From NCBI GenBank assembly GCA_949357655.1, contig CASHTG010000012.1, positions 558,001-622,000 on the forward strand: a stretch of 64,000 nucleotides of DNA. The letters run 5' to 3'. The translations under genes and the position numbers were made by a program. The first letter of the stretch is position 1; each line of letters begins with the position of its first letter. The notes under the pieces were generated by a model. The model ran no database searches. It saw only the letters and a program-made list of their open reading frames with translations, and was not told the DNA's origin. Origin of the DNA: Parascedosporium putredinis. Lineage: Eukaryota; Ascomycota; Sordariomycetes; Microascales; Microascaceae. Shown here piece by piece: positions 11,357 to 21,798 of the stretch.

Positions 11357-13514
11357 ATGTCCAATACTATGAGGGCACTCCAAGCCGGCCCCAGGGCCGC
11401 GGTGCGTTACCGTTTACCGGAAGTCCTGGTGGCTCCAACATTCCTAGGCCTGTTGGCGAGCATACCAGCGAACTTGGCGGTGTCTCCGCTGTCAGCGCAA
11501 GCCGGCAAAAGCAGACCAAGAGGGATGAGGTTGGTTATCTCGCGTCCTCCCCAACACTCGGCACTTGTGCGGCGGGTTGAATGAGGGGTGCTAACACTAT
11601 AACCAATGTCTAATAGGCTATCCGTCGAAAGATGGAGAATGATCTCTCCAAGAAGAAGAACCTAGCCACTCGTGCCCGCCACTCGCGCAAGGCCCCCTGG
11701 TACCGTTCTTGCCTTGAAGCCTAGCCAGGCTCTCCAAATCAAGCCCTCCACCACCGTATCCGAAGCTGCCCAGCTCATGGCGGCCAAGCGAGAGGACTGT
11801 GTCCTCGTCACCGACGATGACGACCGCATTGCCGGTATCTTTACCGCCAAGGATCTTGCCTTCCGTGTTGTTGGGGCCGGTCTCAAGGCCGGTAGCGTCA
11901 CTATTGCCGATATCATGACCAAGAACCCGCTTTGTGCTCGAACCGACACCAGTGCGACCGACGCCTTGGACTTGATGGTCCGAAAGGGCTTCCGACATCT
12001 CCCCGTCATGGACGAGAACCAGGATATCTCGGGTGTTCTTGATATCACCAAATGCTTTTACGATGCGATGGAAAAGCTTGAAAGGGCCTACTCTTCTTCG
12101 AGGAAGCTATACGATGCGCTAGAAGGTGTTCAGTCCGAACTGGGAACCAGCCAACCTCAGCAAATTATCCAGTATGTTGAGGCTCTTCGAAGCAAGATGT
12201 CTGGCCCTACTCTCGAGTCGGTCCTTACCGGGATGCCCCCACTACCGTGAGCGTCCGGACCTCTGTCAAAGAGGCCGCTCAGCTCATGAAGGAGAACCAC
12301 ACCACCGCAGTTCTTGTCCAAGACCAGGGTGCCATCACTGGTATCTTCACCAGCAAGGATGTCGTTCTTCGGGTCATCGCCCCTGGGTTGGATCCCACCA
12401 ACTGCAGCGTCGTCCGCGTCATGACCCCTCATCCTGATTTTGCCCCGATGGATATGAGCATCCAGCAGGCCCTTAGGAAGATGCACGGTATGTTGTGATG
12501 GATTATCTTGCTGTGGCTGCCACCTCCTTGCATAGTAGCTAACAAAACTTTACTTCTTATAGACGGCCATTACCTCAATCTCCCTGTCATGAATGACTCG
12601 GGCGAAATTGTTGGTATGGTTGATGTTCTGAAGCTCACTTATGCCACCCTCGAGCAGATCAACACAATGCAAAGCGCGGACAACGAAGGCCCAGCTTGGA
12701 ACAAATTTTGGCTTTCCCTTGACAACGAGACGGAGTCCGTCATGTCTGGTGATGGGAGCCAGCACCATACCAACTTGGGCTCACGAATCATGTCACCTGA
12801 TATTACGAGAGATAGGCCTGGAGACAGCGTCGCACCCGGTGATTCTGCATCCCATGCCGGCATTGAGTCTCCACCCCGTTCAATGGTGGATGTTGTGTTG
12901 TCCCCGACGCGATCCCGTTCGCCTTCAAATTCAAGGCACCCTCTGGCCGCACTCACCGTCTCCAAGTCGTTGCAGCTGATGGTATTGCCGTTTTTGTCGA
13001 TGGGGTGAATTCCAAGCTCGGTAGCGAGATCGAGGCCATTGGCGGCACGCCCGTTGCCGAGGAGGGCAAGATCAGTGGTGGCTATGCCTTGAGCTACTTG
13101 GACGATGAGGGCGACTCCGTCTCCATTACAACGGATAATGACCTCCGTGAGGCTATAGTGTTGGCTCGGCAGAACAGAAAGGACAAGGTTGACCTCTTTG
13201 TTCACGATCCCGAAAAGCCACCTGTTGCTGTTGTGGTGCCCGTCCCTGTTGAGTCAACAATTGCCACTCCCGTTGAGTCGATCGCTCCTGTTGTCCGCGA
13301 GCGTCGCAGGCAACAGCTCGATGATGAGGAAGAGTCGTATGATGAGTCTGAGGATGAAGCGACTGCTCGCAAGTCAAAGAGAACGCGCCATGTCGCTGTC
13401 CAGGACCAAGTTATCGCTGGCGTCCCTAACGAACTGCTCTTGCCTGGTGCTATTGTCACTTTGGCTGCCGTGATTGTGGGCGTCTTTGCGATTTCGCGTG
13501 CTACCAGCCGATAA
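11357..13514 (+). CDS. CBS-pair and PB1 domain protein with C-terminal membrane anchor
   Basis: Exons are 11357-11529, 11617-12487 and 12563-13514, about 665 residues after repair. Two CBS pairs (about residues 91-200 and 265-374) form adenosyl-ligand sensors; visible motifs are EDCVLVTDDDDRIAGIFT and HTTAVLVQDQGAITGIFT. A PB1 domain follows (about 466-562, starting FAFKFKAPSGRTHRLQ), then an acidic stretch and one hydrophobic helix at the very end (LLLPGAIVTLAAVIVGVFAI), suggesting a tail-anchored protein facing the cytosol. Introns have CTAAC branch sites. Four indels are needed: one G lost near 11373-11375, one C gained at 11693-11697, one C lost at 12236-12240 and one C lost at 12902-12905. 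On both sides of each the reading continues in expected family sequence. The ligand and partner are unknown to me; CBS plus PB1 suggests a scaffold that responds to energy state (inference). Confidence 0.82.
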
Positions 13515-14005
13515 ACCATGACCGAGGAGCGGCAAATTGTTGGACATGAAGGGGTTGTATGAATGAAGTGCATAATGCTAGCGAGTTGGCGCAGGGTGAT
13601 TCTTGTATCAAATATTGCAGTGCATTTGTAAACTGCTGTTTATTGTTTTTAATAATTGAATGAATTGAACAGAGGCTACGTACCCACACATTTCAAACTA
13701 CTTCGGTTAATATGCCATCTTCTTGTGCCTACATGTATCGCTGAAGAAAGAATTCCTAGAAGTTTTGCACCGAGACTGAGCCTAAGGGCGCTGAGATTGT
13801 GTAAATCTTGACTTTAGGTGGTGGGAAGTCGAGGCGCGAACTCAGCGCCGGAGCTGGAATTCGCGCTGTCACGTGATATCAAAATTCGCAGCAGGTTGGC
13901 ACTGCACTGTGCCGTGGCTACAATCCTTGCTCTGCAAGAGCTCAAAATTTCTGTCCAGCTCGAGACATTGGGGGTGAATTGATTTTTAGTATTCAACCAG
14001 CAGCC
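13515..14005. other. Intergenic: 3' UTR of CBS/PB1 gene and promoter of mitochondrial S2 gene
   Basis: The first half looks like a 3' untranslated region with AT-rich polyadenylation-like sequence (13625-13665). The second half is the promoter of the next gene and contains the palindrome listed separately at 13869-13876. No coding sequence is seen. Confidence 0.6.
13869..13876. promoter_or_regulatory. TCACGTGA palindrome, Cbf1-type bHLH site
   Basis: A perfect 8-bp palindrome lies 130 bp upstream of the start codon of the mitochondrial ribosomal protein S2 gene. TCACGTGA is the preferred site of Cbf1-like bHLH factors, which in some yeasts occur in promoters of ribosomal and respiratory genes. 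The site is seen directly; its use is inference. Confidence 0.45.
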
Positions 14006-15455
14006 ATGATCTTGAGAACTGTGGCCGCCCGGCACGGTAGGATTTCGAATTCTGTTGCATTTGACTTTTTGGGGACAACAGTTCTAACCAATTGATAGGC
14101 CGCCGGGTTCTTTCCACGCCAGTTGTACGAACATGCATCCGATGTATCGCGACAGAAAGCGCTTCCCCCGACTCCATCCAATGAATCTCATACGCTCCCC
14201 GATGCCCGCGGAAAGTTCAGGGCAACGGGAATCCAAAAGTCTGTAACTCGATCGATCGGTTCCGTCGTTGAGGAGCGTTATGCCCCTGGCCTCCTGATCA
14301 AGAACCCCCTTCCGCCGAAGCACATCACCCTCGAAAGGCTGATGGCAGCGCAAACACACATGGGCCACAATGCCTCCCTTTGGAACCCGGCCAACTCTCG
14401 TTATATCTACGGTATAAGGCAGGGTATTCACATCATTTCCTTGAGACCACTGCCGCGCATCTGCGACGCGCGGCGACCGTGGTCGAGGAGGTGTCCTATC
14501 GCGGTGGTCTCGTGCTCTTCGTAGGTACCCGCAGGGGTCAAATGGAGATTGTTACCGCCGCTGCGAAGGAAGCGAGGGCGTGCCATCTCTTCACAAAGTG
14601 GACACCGGGCTCCATCACCAACAGAGACATCATCTTGAGGGATCGCTTCCTCAAGGTCGTCGACGAGCATGATAACGACCTCGCTGGCTTCGACAGGCAT
14701 GTCAACCAGGCTAGGCCGCTTCTGCCTGACCTTGTCGTCTGCCTGAATCCTTTGGAAAACTACACACTCCTCTACGAGTGTGGACTTGCCAACATCCCCA
14801 CGATTGGTGTCATTGATACCGACGCCGACCCGTCTTGGGTCACCTATACCATCCCCGCCAACGATGATAGGTATGTGTTCTGTTTTTCCAATCTTCTTTT
14901 ACTGAAGAGTTCCATGCCCCTTCTATAGGTACCTTGGCTGACGGACTAACGTGTTTCACTAGTTTGCGATCTATCGCGTTCATTGCTGGCGTGTTAGGTC
15001 AGGCTGGCAAGCAGGGCCAGAAGCGACGATTGGCGGATGCCTCCGAGGGAACTGTTACTTGGCGCACCTCTGACGACATCACAAAGTTCATCAGCGGCAT
15101 GAAGGCCAGGAGAGGCGAAATTCTTTCCTCGCTCATCGACCGTGAGATGGTTGGTGGTCTTTCGCAGTCTGCCGTCTCCGAAGAAAACGAGGCTTTGTTA
15201 AAGCGCGTGGCCGAAGATGATGTAGCCTCGGAGGAGTTCTCCAAAGAGGAGAAGGAACTTATCAAGGAGCTAGCGGCCAACACCCGAGAGATGGATGCGC
15301 TGAGCGAGGAGGAGAGCAGGTTGCTGGACAGTTTCACGGTGCCTAAGGGTACGGCGGAGGAGCAGGTGAACGAGAAGATCATGTCGAAAGTTGGCGTGAA
15401 GAAGGGTGTGAAGGAGGCTGTAAGCCAGGATAAGACGCCTTCGAAATCTGAGTAA
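14006..15455 (+). CDS. MRP4: Mitochondrial ribosomal protein uS2m (S2 family)
   Basis: Structural protein of the small mitochondrial ribosomal subunit, homologous to bacterial S2 and yeast Mrp4. Exons are 14006-14036, 14099-14870 and 14963-15455, giving 431 residues. S2 hallmarks are visible: AAQTHMGHNASLWNP, FVGTRRGQMEIV, HLFTKWTPGSITN, LPDLVVCLNPLENYT and IPTIGVIDTDADPSWVTYTI. The N-terminus (MILRTVAARHGRRVLSTPVV) is a typical mitochondrial targeting sequence. The C-terminal extension is acidic and Lys/Glu-rich, as in other fungal mitochondrial S2 proteins. Introns have GTAGGA and GTATGT donors with CTAAC branch sites, and each junction restores a codon (Gly and Ser). Two indels are needed: an extra C at 14165-14169 and a missing base near 14439. 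Confidence in function is high. Confidence 0.9.
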
Positions 15456-16633
15456 GGCTGTCGCGTCAGTGTGTATTATGTGTATTTATACAAATATTCT
15501 AGATATATGTGATGTAAGGATATAGAAGTAGCATGCATTTGTCTCTAATATGCATTCTGTAGCCCTTTGTTGATTTCTTGCATTGCGCCTCTTTCTTCTC
15601 TCCTTCGAATGGGTACATTGACTTTGGTAAGCAATTGCTCGTGTTCAAGAGGCCTCATCAATTGTTCAAAGTGTGGGTTAGCGCATGTCAACGCTGGTGT
15701 GGGTGGGACAAGGGGAGCACTTGAGCTTTCAAAAGTTGTTGATGGATTCAGAAAGGGTGTGGTGAGTTTTGCGGGTACCTGGGATCTTAGCTAAGCAGCT
15801 CGGGTAGAATTTCTTTGTTGGCAGACGATTTGTCGATTTGTCGCATGATCTCCCATTTACCCCTCCATCTCAGGAAAAGAAGGAACGGCGGGCTGGAAAC
15901 TTCGCAACAGCGAATATCTCGTCACCAACAAAGCATCACGACCCAAGGTTTCTAAGGCACACACACTATATCCCACTAAATCCCCGACGCCCGTGTGGCC
16001 TGTCCAACCCCCGTGCATCCGGACCCTCGAAATTTGGCGCATAGGGGTTCCCAAGGGTCGGTCCAGGGGCGGCGTTAGCTGAACTCCCAAAAATTTCACG
16101 CACGCCGGGGCAGCCCCCGACCCCGCCACGTGCGTGTGCCCGTGCCGTTCAACTTTCAGACCGCACCCCAAATCCGGATCTAAAGGGGGGACGCAGGGTT
16201 CTCAGTGATCGGATTTTTGTACATTGTAAGATTACTTGTGATATTTCCTCCACAAGGGGAAGGCGGGAGAAGGCATGCTTGCACTCATGAGATTCTCGGT
16301 ATCTCTCCCCCATTTTTTGGTGGCCCGAAGCCGAGGTCTTTTGAGATGGGCGTTATTATTCCTAGCCTCCCTTCCCCTTTCTTTTGACTCTCTTTCTCAA
16401 TGCGAGATTGTGGGACTGAGTGCGCATGGCTCTTGCATGGCTCCTGTGGTATGCATGTGTACTAATTTGCCTCAACCGTGCGGAGCGTAGATCCTAGCTG
16501 CTGTGTGACTATATCACTCCGGCACACGTTACGGAAAGCACGTTGTCTGGGCAAGCCGGGGCCCATAGTGCTCATCTCTCCTGGACAAGATGCCGGCCAT
16601 ACTAGACGACCCGGCCACCCCACAATTTACCGA
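15456..16633. other. Intergenic, promoter of Spt10-like gene
   Basis: After an AT-rich 3' UTR-like stretch (15470-15560) there is no recognisable gene. A CACGTG box lies at 16127-16132, and a C/G-rich patch runs from 15985 to 16195. In-frame ATG codons or near-cognates upstream of 16634 lack the conserved N-terminus and were not used as starts. Confidence 0.5.
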
Positions 16634-18231
16634 ATGTCGGGGGAGCCACCTTATCCAGATCCTGCCAACCCGGCCCTGCCGCCGGGTGTGGAAATGTATG
16701 AGGTAACGCTACGCGACCGACAAACAGTCGCCACCATCGTGCCTTTTGCCTCCTATGAGCAGGTACCTCAGTCCCTATTGGCCTACCTCAGCGATCAGCT
16801 CAACAAGGAAATCGAGGGCGGTGACACCTATCCAATGATGGAGACGATGTCAGCAGAAAAGTTTGCCCACTATTGGTTTCAAAACTTTGGCGCTATTATG
16901 CTTCTTGGAAGCATTGAGGACATTGCCAAGGCCGATGCTGAAAAGAAAGACTGGGTGAAAGCCTGCCTGGGAAGCTTCTACATCAAACCTAATTATCCGG
17001 GAAGGAGTAGTCACGTCTGCAATGCTGGATTTCTGGTCACGGACCTTGCGCGGAACCGAGGCGTAGGAAGGCTTATGGGCGAGGCGTATCTTGACTGGGC
17101 TCCAAAGATGGGGTACACATACTCGGTGTTCAACCTTGTGTACGAGACAAACGTGGCGTCATGCCGAATTTGGGATGCGCTTGGGTTCAAGCGCATCGGC
17201 AGGGTCAAGGGCTGCGGAAACCTGAAATCTTATCCTGGCCGATATATCGATGCCCTCATCTATGGACGGGACTTGGTTGGACCGGACGCCGAGGAGCTTC
17301 AGTCGGAAGACCGTTTTGACAAGATCAAGTTCTACCTCAAGTACGGCAAATACCCCCGGAGCTGACCGCGCCGAAAAATCCCGTCTTCGCGCGGCTGCAA
17401 CCCACTACAAGCTGCTTGATGGGGATACCTTGATGCATGGCGATAAAGAAGTCATCTCCGACCCATTGAAGCAGTTTGAGATTGCCAAGCAGGTCCATGA
17501 GGAGAATCACGCAGGAATCAACCGAACGACGACCACCATCCGGGAAAAGTATCATTGGCGCAGTATCAAGGACACCGCTACTGAAGCGATCAAAAATGCG
17601 AAAAGTGCTTGCGGACACGGAAGACGCCCAATTCCTTACAAAGCAGCAAATCCTCGGGCTCAGCAAGTCCCGTTTCTGCCGATAAAGATCTCGACGAGCC
17701 ACTGGCAGACGACTCCACCCCTCATGAGGATCCTCTTACCAATGCCCATGCAACGGCCCTCCTACACGATGATCCTTACGGAACGGCTGCCATGTCCGCC
17801 TCTTTGGCAGGTCAAGACCCCTATCCCCGACCCAGCTCGAGCACAACACCATGCAGCACCATGCAGGCCTTACTCACGCAACTCTACCCCCAAACCTTCT
17901 CCAGGCACATGACGAAGTCTATCAACCTATAGACCCACGCATTATGGCCGCCACGTCCCATCATAATCCTTTCGATCCCCATACCGATACCGATTTTCAC
18001 GCCTTACTCAATGACTCTGAGGTCTCTTCACAGCATGATATTGTCGAAGATACGGCAGCAGTAGACCGGGACATGGATATGTTTGTGAGGCAACATGCAG
18101 ATGAGCCCGATGAGCCGGAAAGGGACCATGTTATGGGAGGGGTGGATGGTGTGACAGCCCATAGTAGAAGAGACCCTGATATGAAGGAGGTGGAGACGAA
18201 TGTTTTTGATTTCGTCAAAGATGCGGTTTAG
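16634..18231 (+). CDS. SPT10: Spt10-like GNAT acetyltransferase with integrase-type HHCC zinc finger
   Basis: A chromatin-linked acetyltransferase of about 532 residues in a single exon. The N-terminal two thirds of the first half form a GNAT domain with the acetyl-CoA loop RNRGVGRLMGEAYLDWAP and the C-terminal GNAT strand NVASCRIWDALGFKRIGRV. A second domain begins after the GNAT fold (about residues 260-325): HEENHAGINRTTTTIREKYHW supplies H-x3-H, and C-x2-C follows near 17598, a zinc-binding module of the retroviral/retrotransposon integrase H2C2 type. Yeast Spt10, which activates histone genes, is known to combine GNAT with a finger homologous to foamy virus integrase, so this is probably its orthologue. 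The C-terminal tail is acidic and low in complexity. Indels: an extra C at 17353-17357, a missing T near 17597 just before the CxxC, and a missing C at 17818-17821. The start MSGEPPYPDPANP was chosen because it opens the conserved region. Confidence 0.78.
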
Positions 18232-18560
18232 CAACTCGATAGAACGAGGCTCAAATTTTCCTTCCAGTCAATCTTGTTGAGCATAGCCAATCATTTTTAG
18301 CTCCCATTGCGATGGAGTCTGCGTTAGTTACGGGCTGCATAATATTGTTTGATAGCATTGCCTCGTTTTTCATCCTTAGCTTACTTTTGGCTCTACCTGC
18401 ATAATCACTCACAGCCTCCTATTTTCCCTTTTCTTACCTTTTGGAATATTAGAACGACCGAATGAGGGTGATGGCTGAATGTCGCGGAAGATTTGGAGGT
18501 TGAAGAGTAAGAAACGTGTTCGGGCCATATGTAAGGCAATAAGTGCTGAATGTTTAATCA
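18232..18560. other. Intergenic before tRNA cluster
   Basis: An AT-rich 3' UTR of the Spt10-like gene followed by the 5' flank of the first tRNA-Val. Nothing else is recognisable. Confidence 0.6.
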
Positions 18561-18650
18561 GGTTCGGTGGTGTAGTTGGTTATCACGCTTGTCTAACATC
18601 CACAAGGTGCTGGACACAAGAGGTCCCCGGATCGAGCCCGGGCCGAATCA
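18561..18650 (+). tRNA. tRNA-Val(AAC), intron-containing, copy 1
   Basis: Cloverleaf: acceptor GGTTCGG pairs with CCGAATC, D arm GTGTAGTTGGTTATCAC, anticodon stem CTTGT/ACAAG, and T arm CCCGG-ATCGAGC-CCGGG with A as discriminator. The anticodon loop is CTAACA...C with a 16-nt intron (TCCACAAGGTGCTGGA) after position 37, giving anticodon AAC (Val). A T-rich run follows within 10-20 bases and can serve as Pol III terminator. Confidence 0.9.
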
Positions 18651-18902
18651 ATGATTTCTTTTTGCTTTTTTCCCTTTTTGTTTGCGTACCCATTCAGCCC
18701 CTCCTCATTACCTCAGCACGAGTAGCTTCTGCACTCACTCTTCACCTTTTCCCCCTCTCATCTGCCTATGTACAGGTGAAAGGTTGCGGCGGACCGATTT
18801 TTTCATGGCGCTGCTTTTTTCCTCTTTTTTCTCTTTTCTCTCTTGGCGCATTCTGCATATTGTGTTCCCGGCGCAGCTCCTCCATCAATTAATTCATCCA
18901 TT

Positions 18903-18991
18903 GGTTCGGTGGTGTAGTTGGTTATCACGCTTGTCTAACATCCAAAGGTGCTGGACACAAGAGGTCCCCGGATCGAGCCCGGGCCGAATCA
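18903..18991 (+). tRNA. tRNA-Val(AAC), intron-containing, copy 2
   Basis: The mature part is identical to the copy 252 bp upstream, but the intron is 15 nt (TCCAAAGGTGCTGGA) instead of 16. It has the same AAC anticodon, acceptor stem and T arm. The flanks are unrelated to those of copy 1, so only the tRNA unit is shared. A T-tract follows at 18997-19004. Confidence 0.9.
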
Positions 18992-19194
18992 ACAGATTTC
19001 CTTTTGATCCTTCGAGCCCTCTTCACCTTTGCTTGGCATCTCTTCTATCTCACTTTTTTCTTCTTTTTTCTTTCCTTCGTTTCCCTGTTGCGTTTGACAC
19101 CATTTGTCATTCTATTGCCTTGTGAGCTCGTTGTTCTTTCGCTTCTGAGGATTGGTTTACATATCAAAACCTGAGCCTTGACCTGCATGAATAA

Positions 19195-19266
19195 GGTCTA
19201 GTGGCCCAATGGCAAGGCGTTTGACTACGAATCAAAAGATTGCAGGTTCGATCCCTGCCTAGATCA
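19195..19266 (+). tRNA. tRNA-Arg(ACG), no intron
   Basis: 72 nt with acceptor GGTCTAG/CTAGATC, anticodon stem TTTGA/TCAAA and loop CTACGAA (anticodon ACG, Arg after A34-to-I editing). The T arm contains GGTTCGATCCC, the B box. Short T-runs follow (19271-19282). It stands third in a same-strand tRNA cluster. Confidence 0.92.
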
Positions 19267-19595
19267 CTTACTTTTGCTTTTTCCGCCAACACACATCGCG
19301 GGCTTCGACATCAGGCAGTCAGTCAGTCAACCAGTCAGTTAACTGTGCTTTTTATTATTTTTAACTTGACTGTTCAGCTTCCTTGCTACTCGTGGCGAGA
19401 GCCGCTGGGATCTTCCATAGTTTTGCATTGCTGCCGAGAACACCCAAGGCCGGATTGAAATATATCATATTGAATGGCTCTGTGGTAGAAATTATGCGCA
19501 ACATGCTTAAGTCCTCTGCCTCCCACGTCGATCTCCCCGTCCAGATATCACACTTTTGGCCCTGTTTTGCCCTTGCACCTTACACGCCCAAGTTG
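19267..19595. other. Spacer between tRNA-Arg and membrane-protein gene
   Basis: It holds a CAGT-type tetranucleotide repeat (19316-19329, then CCAGTCAGTT) 50 bp after the tRNA, and otherwise unremarkable sequence that probably includes the 3' UTR of the minus-strand gene. No gene is seen. Confidence 0.55.
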
Positions 19596-20169
19596 TTAAA
19601 CAGGAGGGTTTCTCTCTTCTGGAAACTCGAATATCTCTCTCAGTTCCTCCATAGTGCATTGGACCCGTAATCTCTGAGGCCTTATCCTGAGTTCGGTGAT
19701 GAGAACGTCCATATCCCGCTGGAGGTCGGACATTGCGAGGTGCGAGACTCGTGTGTACAAGGCGGAAAGGTCGGCTGGAGGCATTGGAAATCTCACTCTT
19801 TGAGAGTGGTCACGGACGAGATGCTTGTACGCGACGTGGCCCCTCTTATAGATGAGATAATGCTGAACAAACCACCACAACAAGGTGAGGAAGGTGAGGC
19901 CGACTGCGACGACGTTGGCGATGGTCTGGATAATCTGGACTCCGAGCTGGTTGTTGGCGAGAGCTAAATTTGCCTCTAAATTGACCACGGAATCGGTCAG
20001 CGTGGAACGAGCAGGGTGAATGGAGCCTTTCCAGCCGAAGCTGAAATGTATGTGCTGCATACACAGCTCGCATGGTAACAAAAGTTGGGGGTGTGGCGCT
20101 ATCAAGACGGACACTTCACACGGGAGCTTGCGAGGTGTTATCCATACCGGCAATTGCTCCTGCGTCCAT
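19596..20169 (-). CDS. Small hypothetical single-pass membrane protein
   Basis: I do not recognise this protein. The proposed model has exons 20169-20120 and 20040-19596 (164 residues), joined by a 79-bp intron (GTGAAG donor, TTTCAG acceptor). It places MDAGAIAGMDNTSQAPV before FGWKGSIHPARSTLTDSVVN. One hydrophobic helix, IIQTIANVVAVGLTFLTLLW, is followed by WFVQHYLIYKRGH. The remaining C-terminal half is soluble and rich in Arg, Leu and Glu, with possible helix (ALYTRVSHLAMSDLQRDMDV). An unspliced reading starting at 20153 is also open, so the 5' end is uncertain. No frameshift is needed. The gene lies convergent to the tRNA cluster. Confidence 0.5.
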
Positions 20170-21798
20170 CCCTAGGTGCCCGCGTCAAATGCTCATGTGG
20201 GACAGTATCAAAGAATGAACCCCCGGTGGGTTGGAAGGAATACTGCAGTACGAGGTAAGTATCGGTGGATTAATGCCTGCCCCTTGCTGGATCTCTTTTT
20301 CTCGGTCGCGGACCTCGGGCGTTGAGAGCCAAATCTAGGGAGGATAGGCGTCGGGCGGATTGATACATGGGGGTGATGTTGCAAGATAGAGATGCTATTC
20401 AATGGTGAAAATAGACGAGCGATAATAGACCATGGCGTTGCTTCGTTTCGTAGAAAGGTCACGGTTGGCGGAGGTCGAGTAAGATAGGATATCCTAAATC
20501 AAGACGGACTGGAGTTTTGGTTTTAGTGCGTGTCATGGATGCTGATACTGGAGCCTTTCACGATGTTTCCTTTGGCAGTTTGGACAAACAAGGCAGGAAC
20601 AATGCATACCTGCGGAGTACGCCTCCCAATAGCTACTGTGCGGACCTCGTGGACTAATCTCAGGTTCGAAGACTTCAAACTCTACATGTAGTGTTCCTAT
20701 GACACTCCTACTTCTCACCATCTACATAGTCACGGTCAACGTCAAATTGGTTGTTCCATTTACTTCCACTGGTGCCAATTTCTTTCCTTTCAACAGGATA
20801 CACCTTGAACCCACCCGTTATCATTGCCAAAAAGCTATGTAGTTGAGGCTCTGGCCCTCTCCCGCTCTTCAACGACAAAGCTGGCTTGGGCGGAGACGAG
20901 AGAGCTCTAGTACTAGGCGCCCAGCAGAAGATACCGTCTCGGAAGATACCTCGGGCAAGTCGATAATTTTTTTCTTTCCGGGCCCTCTTCGATCTTCCCA
21001 CCGAGTCGTTGTTATACCCAAGCGGCAATAAATGGGAGCAGGATCACGAATTCAGTGCCCGCCATCTTGACGACCGGAGTCTAGTATATCAAGCTGGCTT
21101 CCAAAGTTAACCTCAATTATTGCGGTCTCCCAGCTTTTTGCCTTTTCTCTCTTTTGGTCCTCGGAATGAGAGAATTCGCAATACCTCCCATCTTTGATCA
21201 ACATGCCATGCGGGGGCAGAAGCTGCATGGCAAGCCCACACAAACGGGACATCGGCTTCGACCTGCGGGGCGTGTAACCTTGCACGTCTGAGAGGCTGAG
21301 CCAACCTTGCAGTCGCGGCTTCTGATATTGCAAGTAGTTTTAGCCCTCGACGATCGGCGCAATTATGCCGTGTCAAGTAGGATTCAGCTTATCTTTGCAA
21401 TCCCAAGAATGAGTCGAGCTATTTGCTTGTCGACACCACTGCCTGGAGGGTGACATCCTCAGTGAAACGTCGGGGAAGTTCTCCATATTTAATCTAACAG
21501 CCTGCACATCACATCGTTGTCGCTATCGAACTCGACACTTTGGCTACCCCTGCCTTCTGCCTTCTGCACCCTTCCGTTCCGGGTTGAACTGGCCGTCTTA
21601 CGAGGACGGAATCTAGCCGCTGGAGGTCTACTTGATAGAATCGGGCGTTTGAATTGTTGGCCTGTGGAACGAAAATCACAGTTTCGAAGCTTTGTAATAC
21701 CTCGATTTCGACCATCTCTTCTTAACTGTAGCGATCAGGAGGTCTCAACACCCACGAACATCGCTTTATTTTTTGTGCACAAATTCGACACCGACGTA
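20170..21798. other. Intergenic, divergent promoters
   Basis: This separates the minus-strand membrane protein from the plus-strand FAD monooxygenase, so it should hold both promoters. Open frames are short and without domains. A CATATTTAATC stretch (21485-21495) lies about 300 bp before the monooxygenase start. I see no gene. Confidence 0.5.

Noticed and set aside
14871..14962. Alternative acceptor at 14928-14929 in the S2 gene
   Set aside because: Using that CTATAG acceptor breaks the S2 reading. The downstream CACTAG acceptor restores the Ser-Leu-Arg-Ser-Ile junction.
17480..17620. Integrase-type zinc finger as a retrotransposon remnant
   Set aside because: It is in the same reading unit as the GNAT domain, with no reverse transcriptase, protease or long terminal repeats nearby. 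The fusion is known from Spt10.
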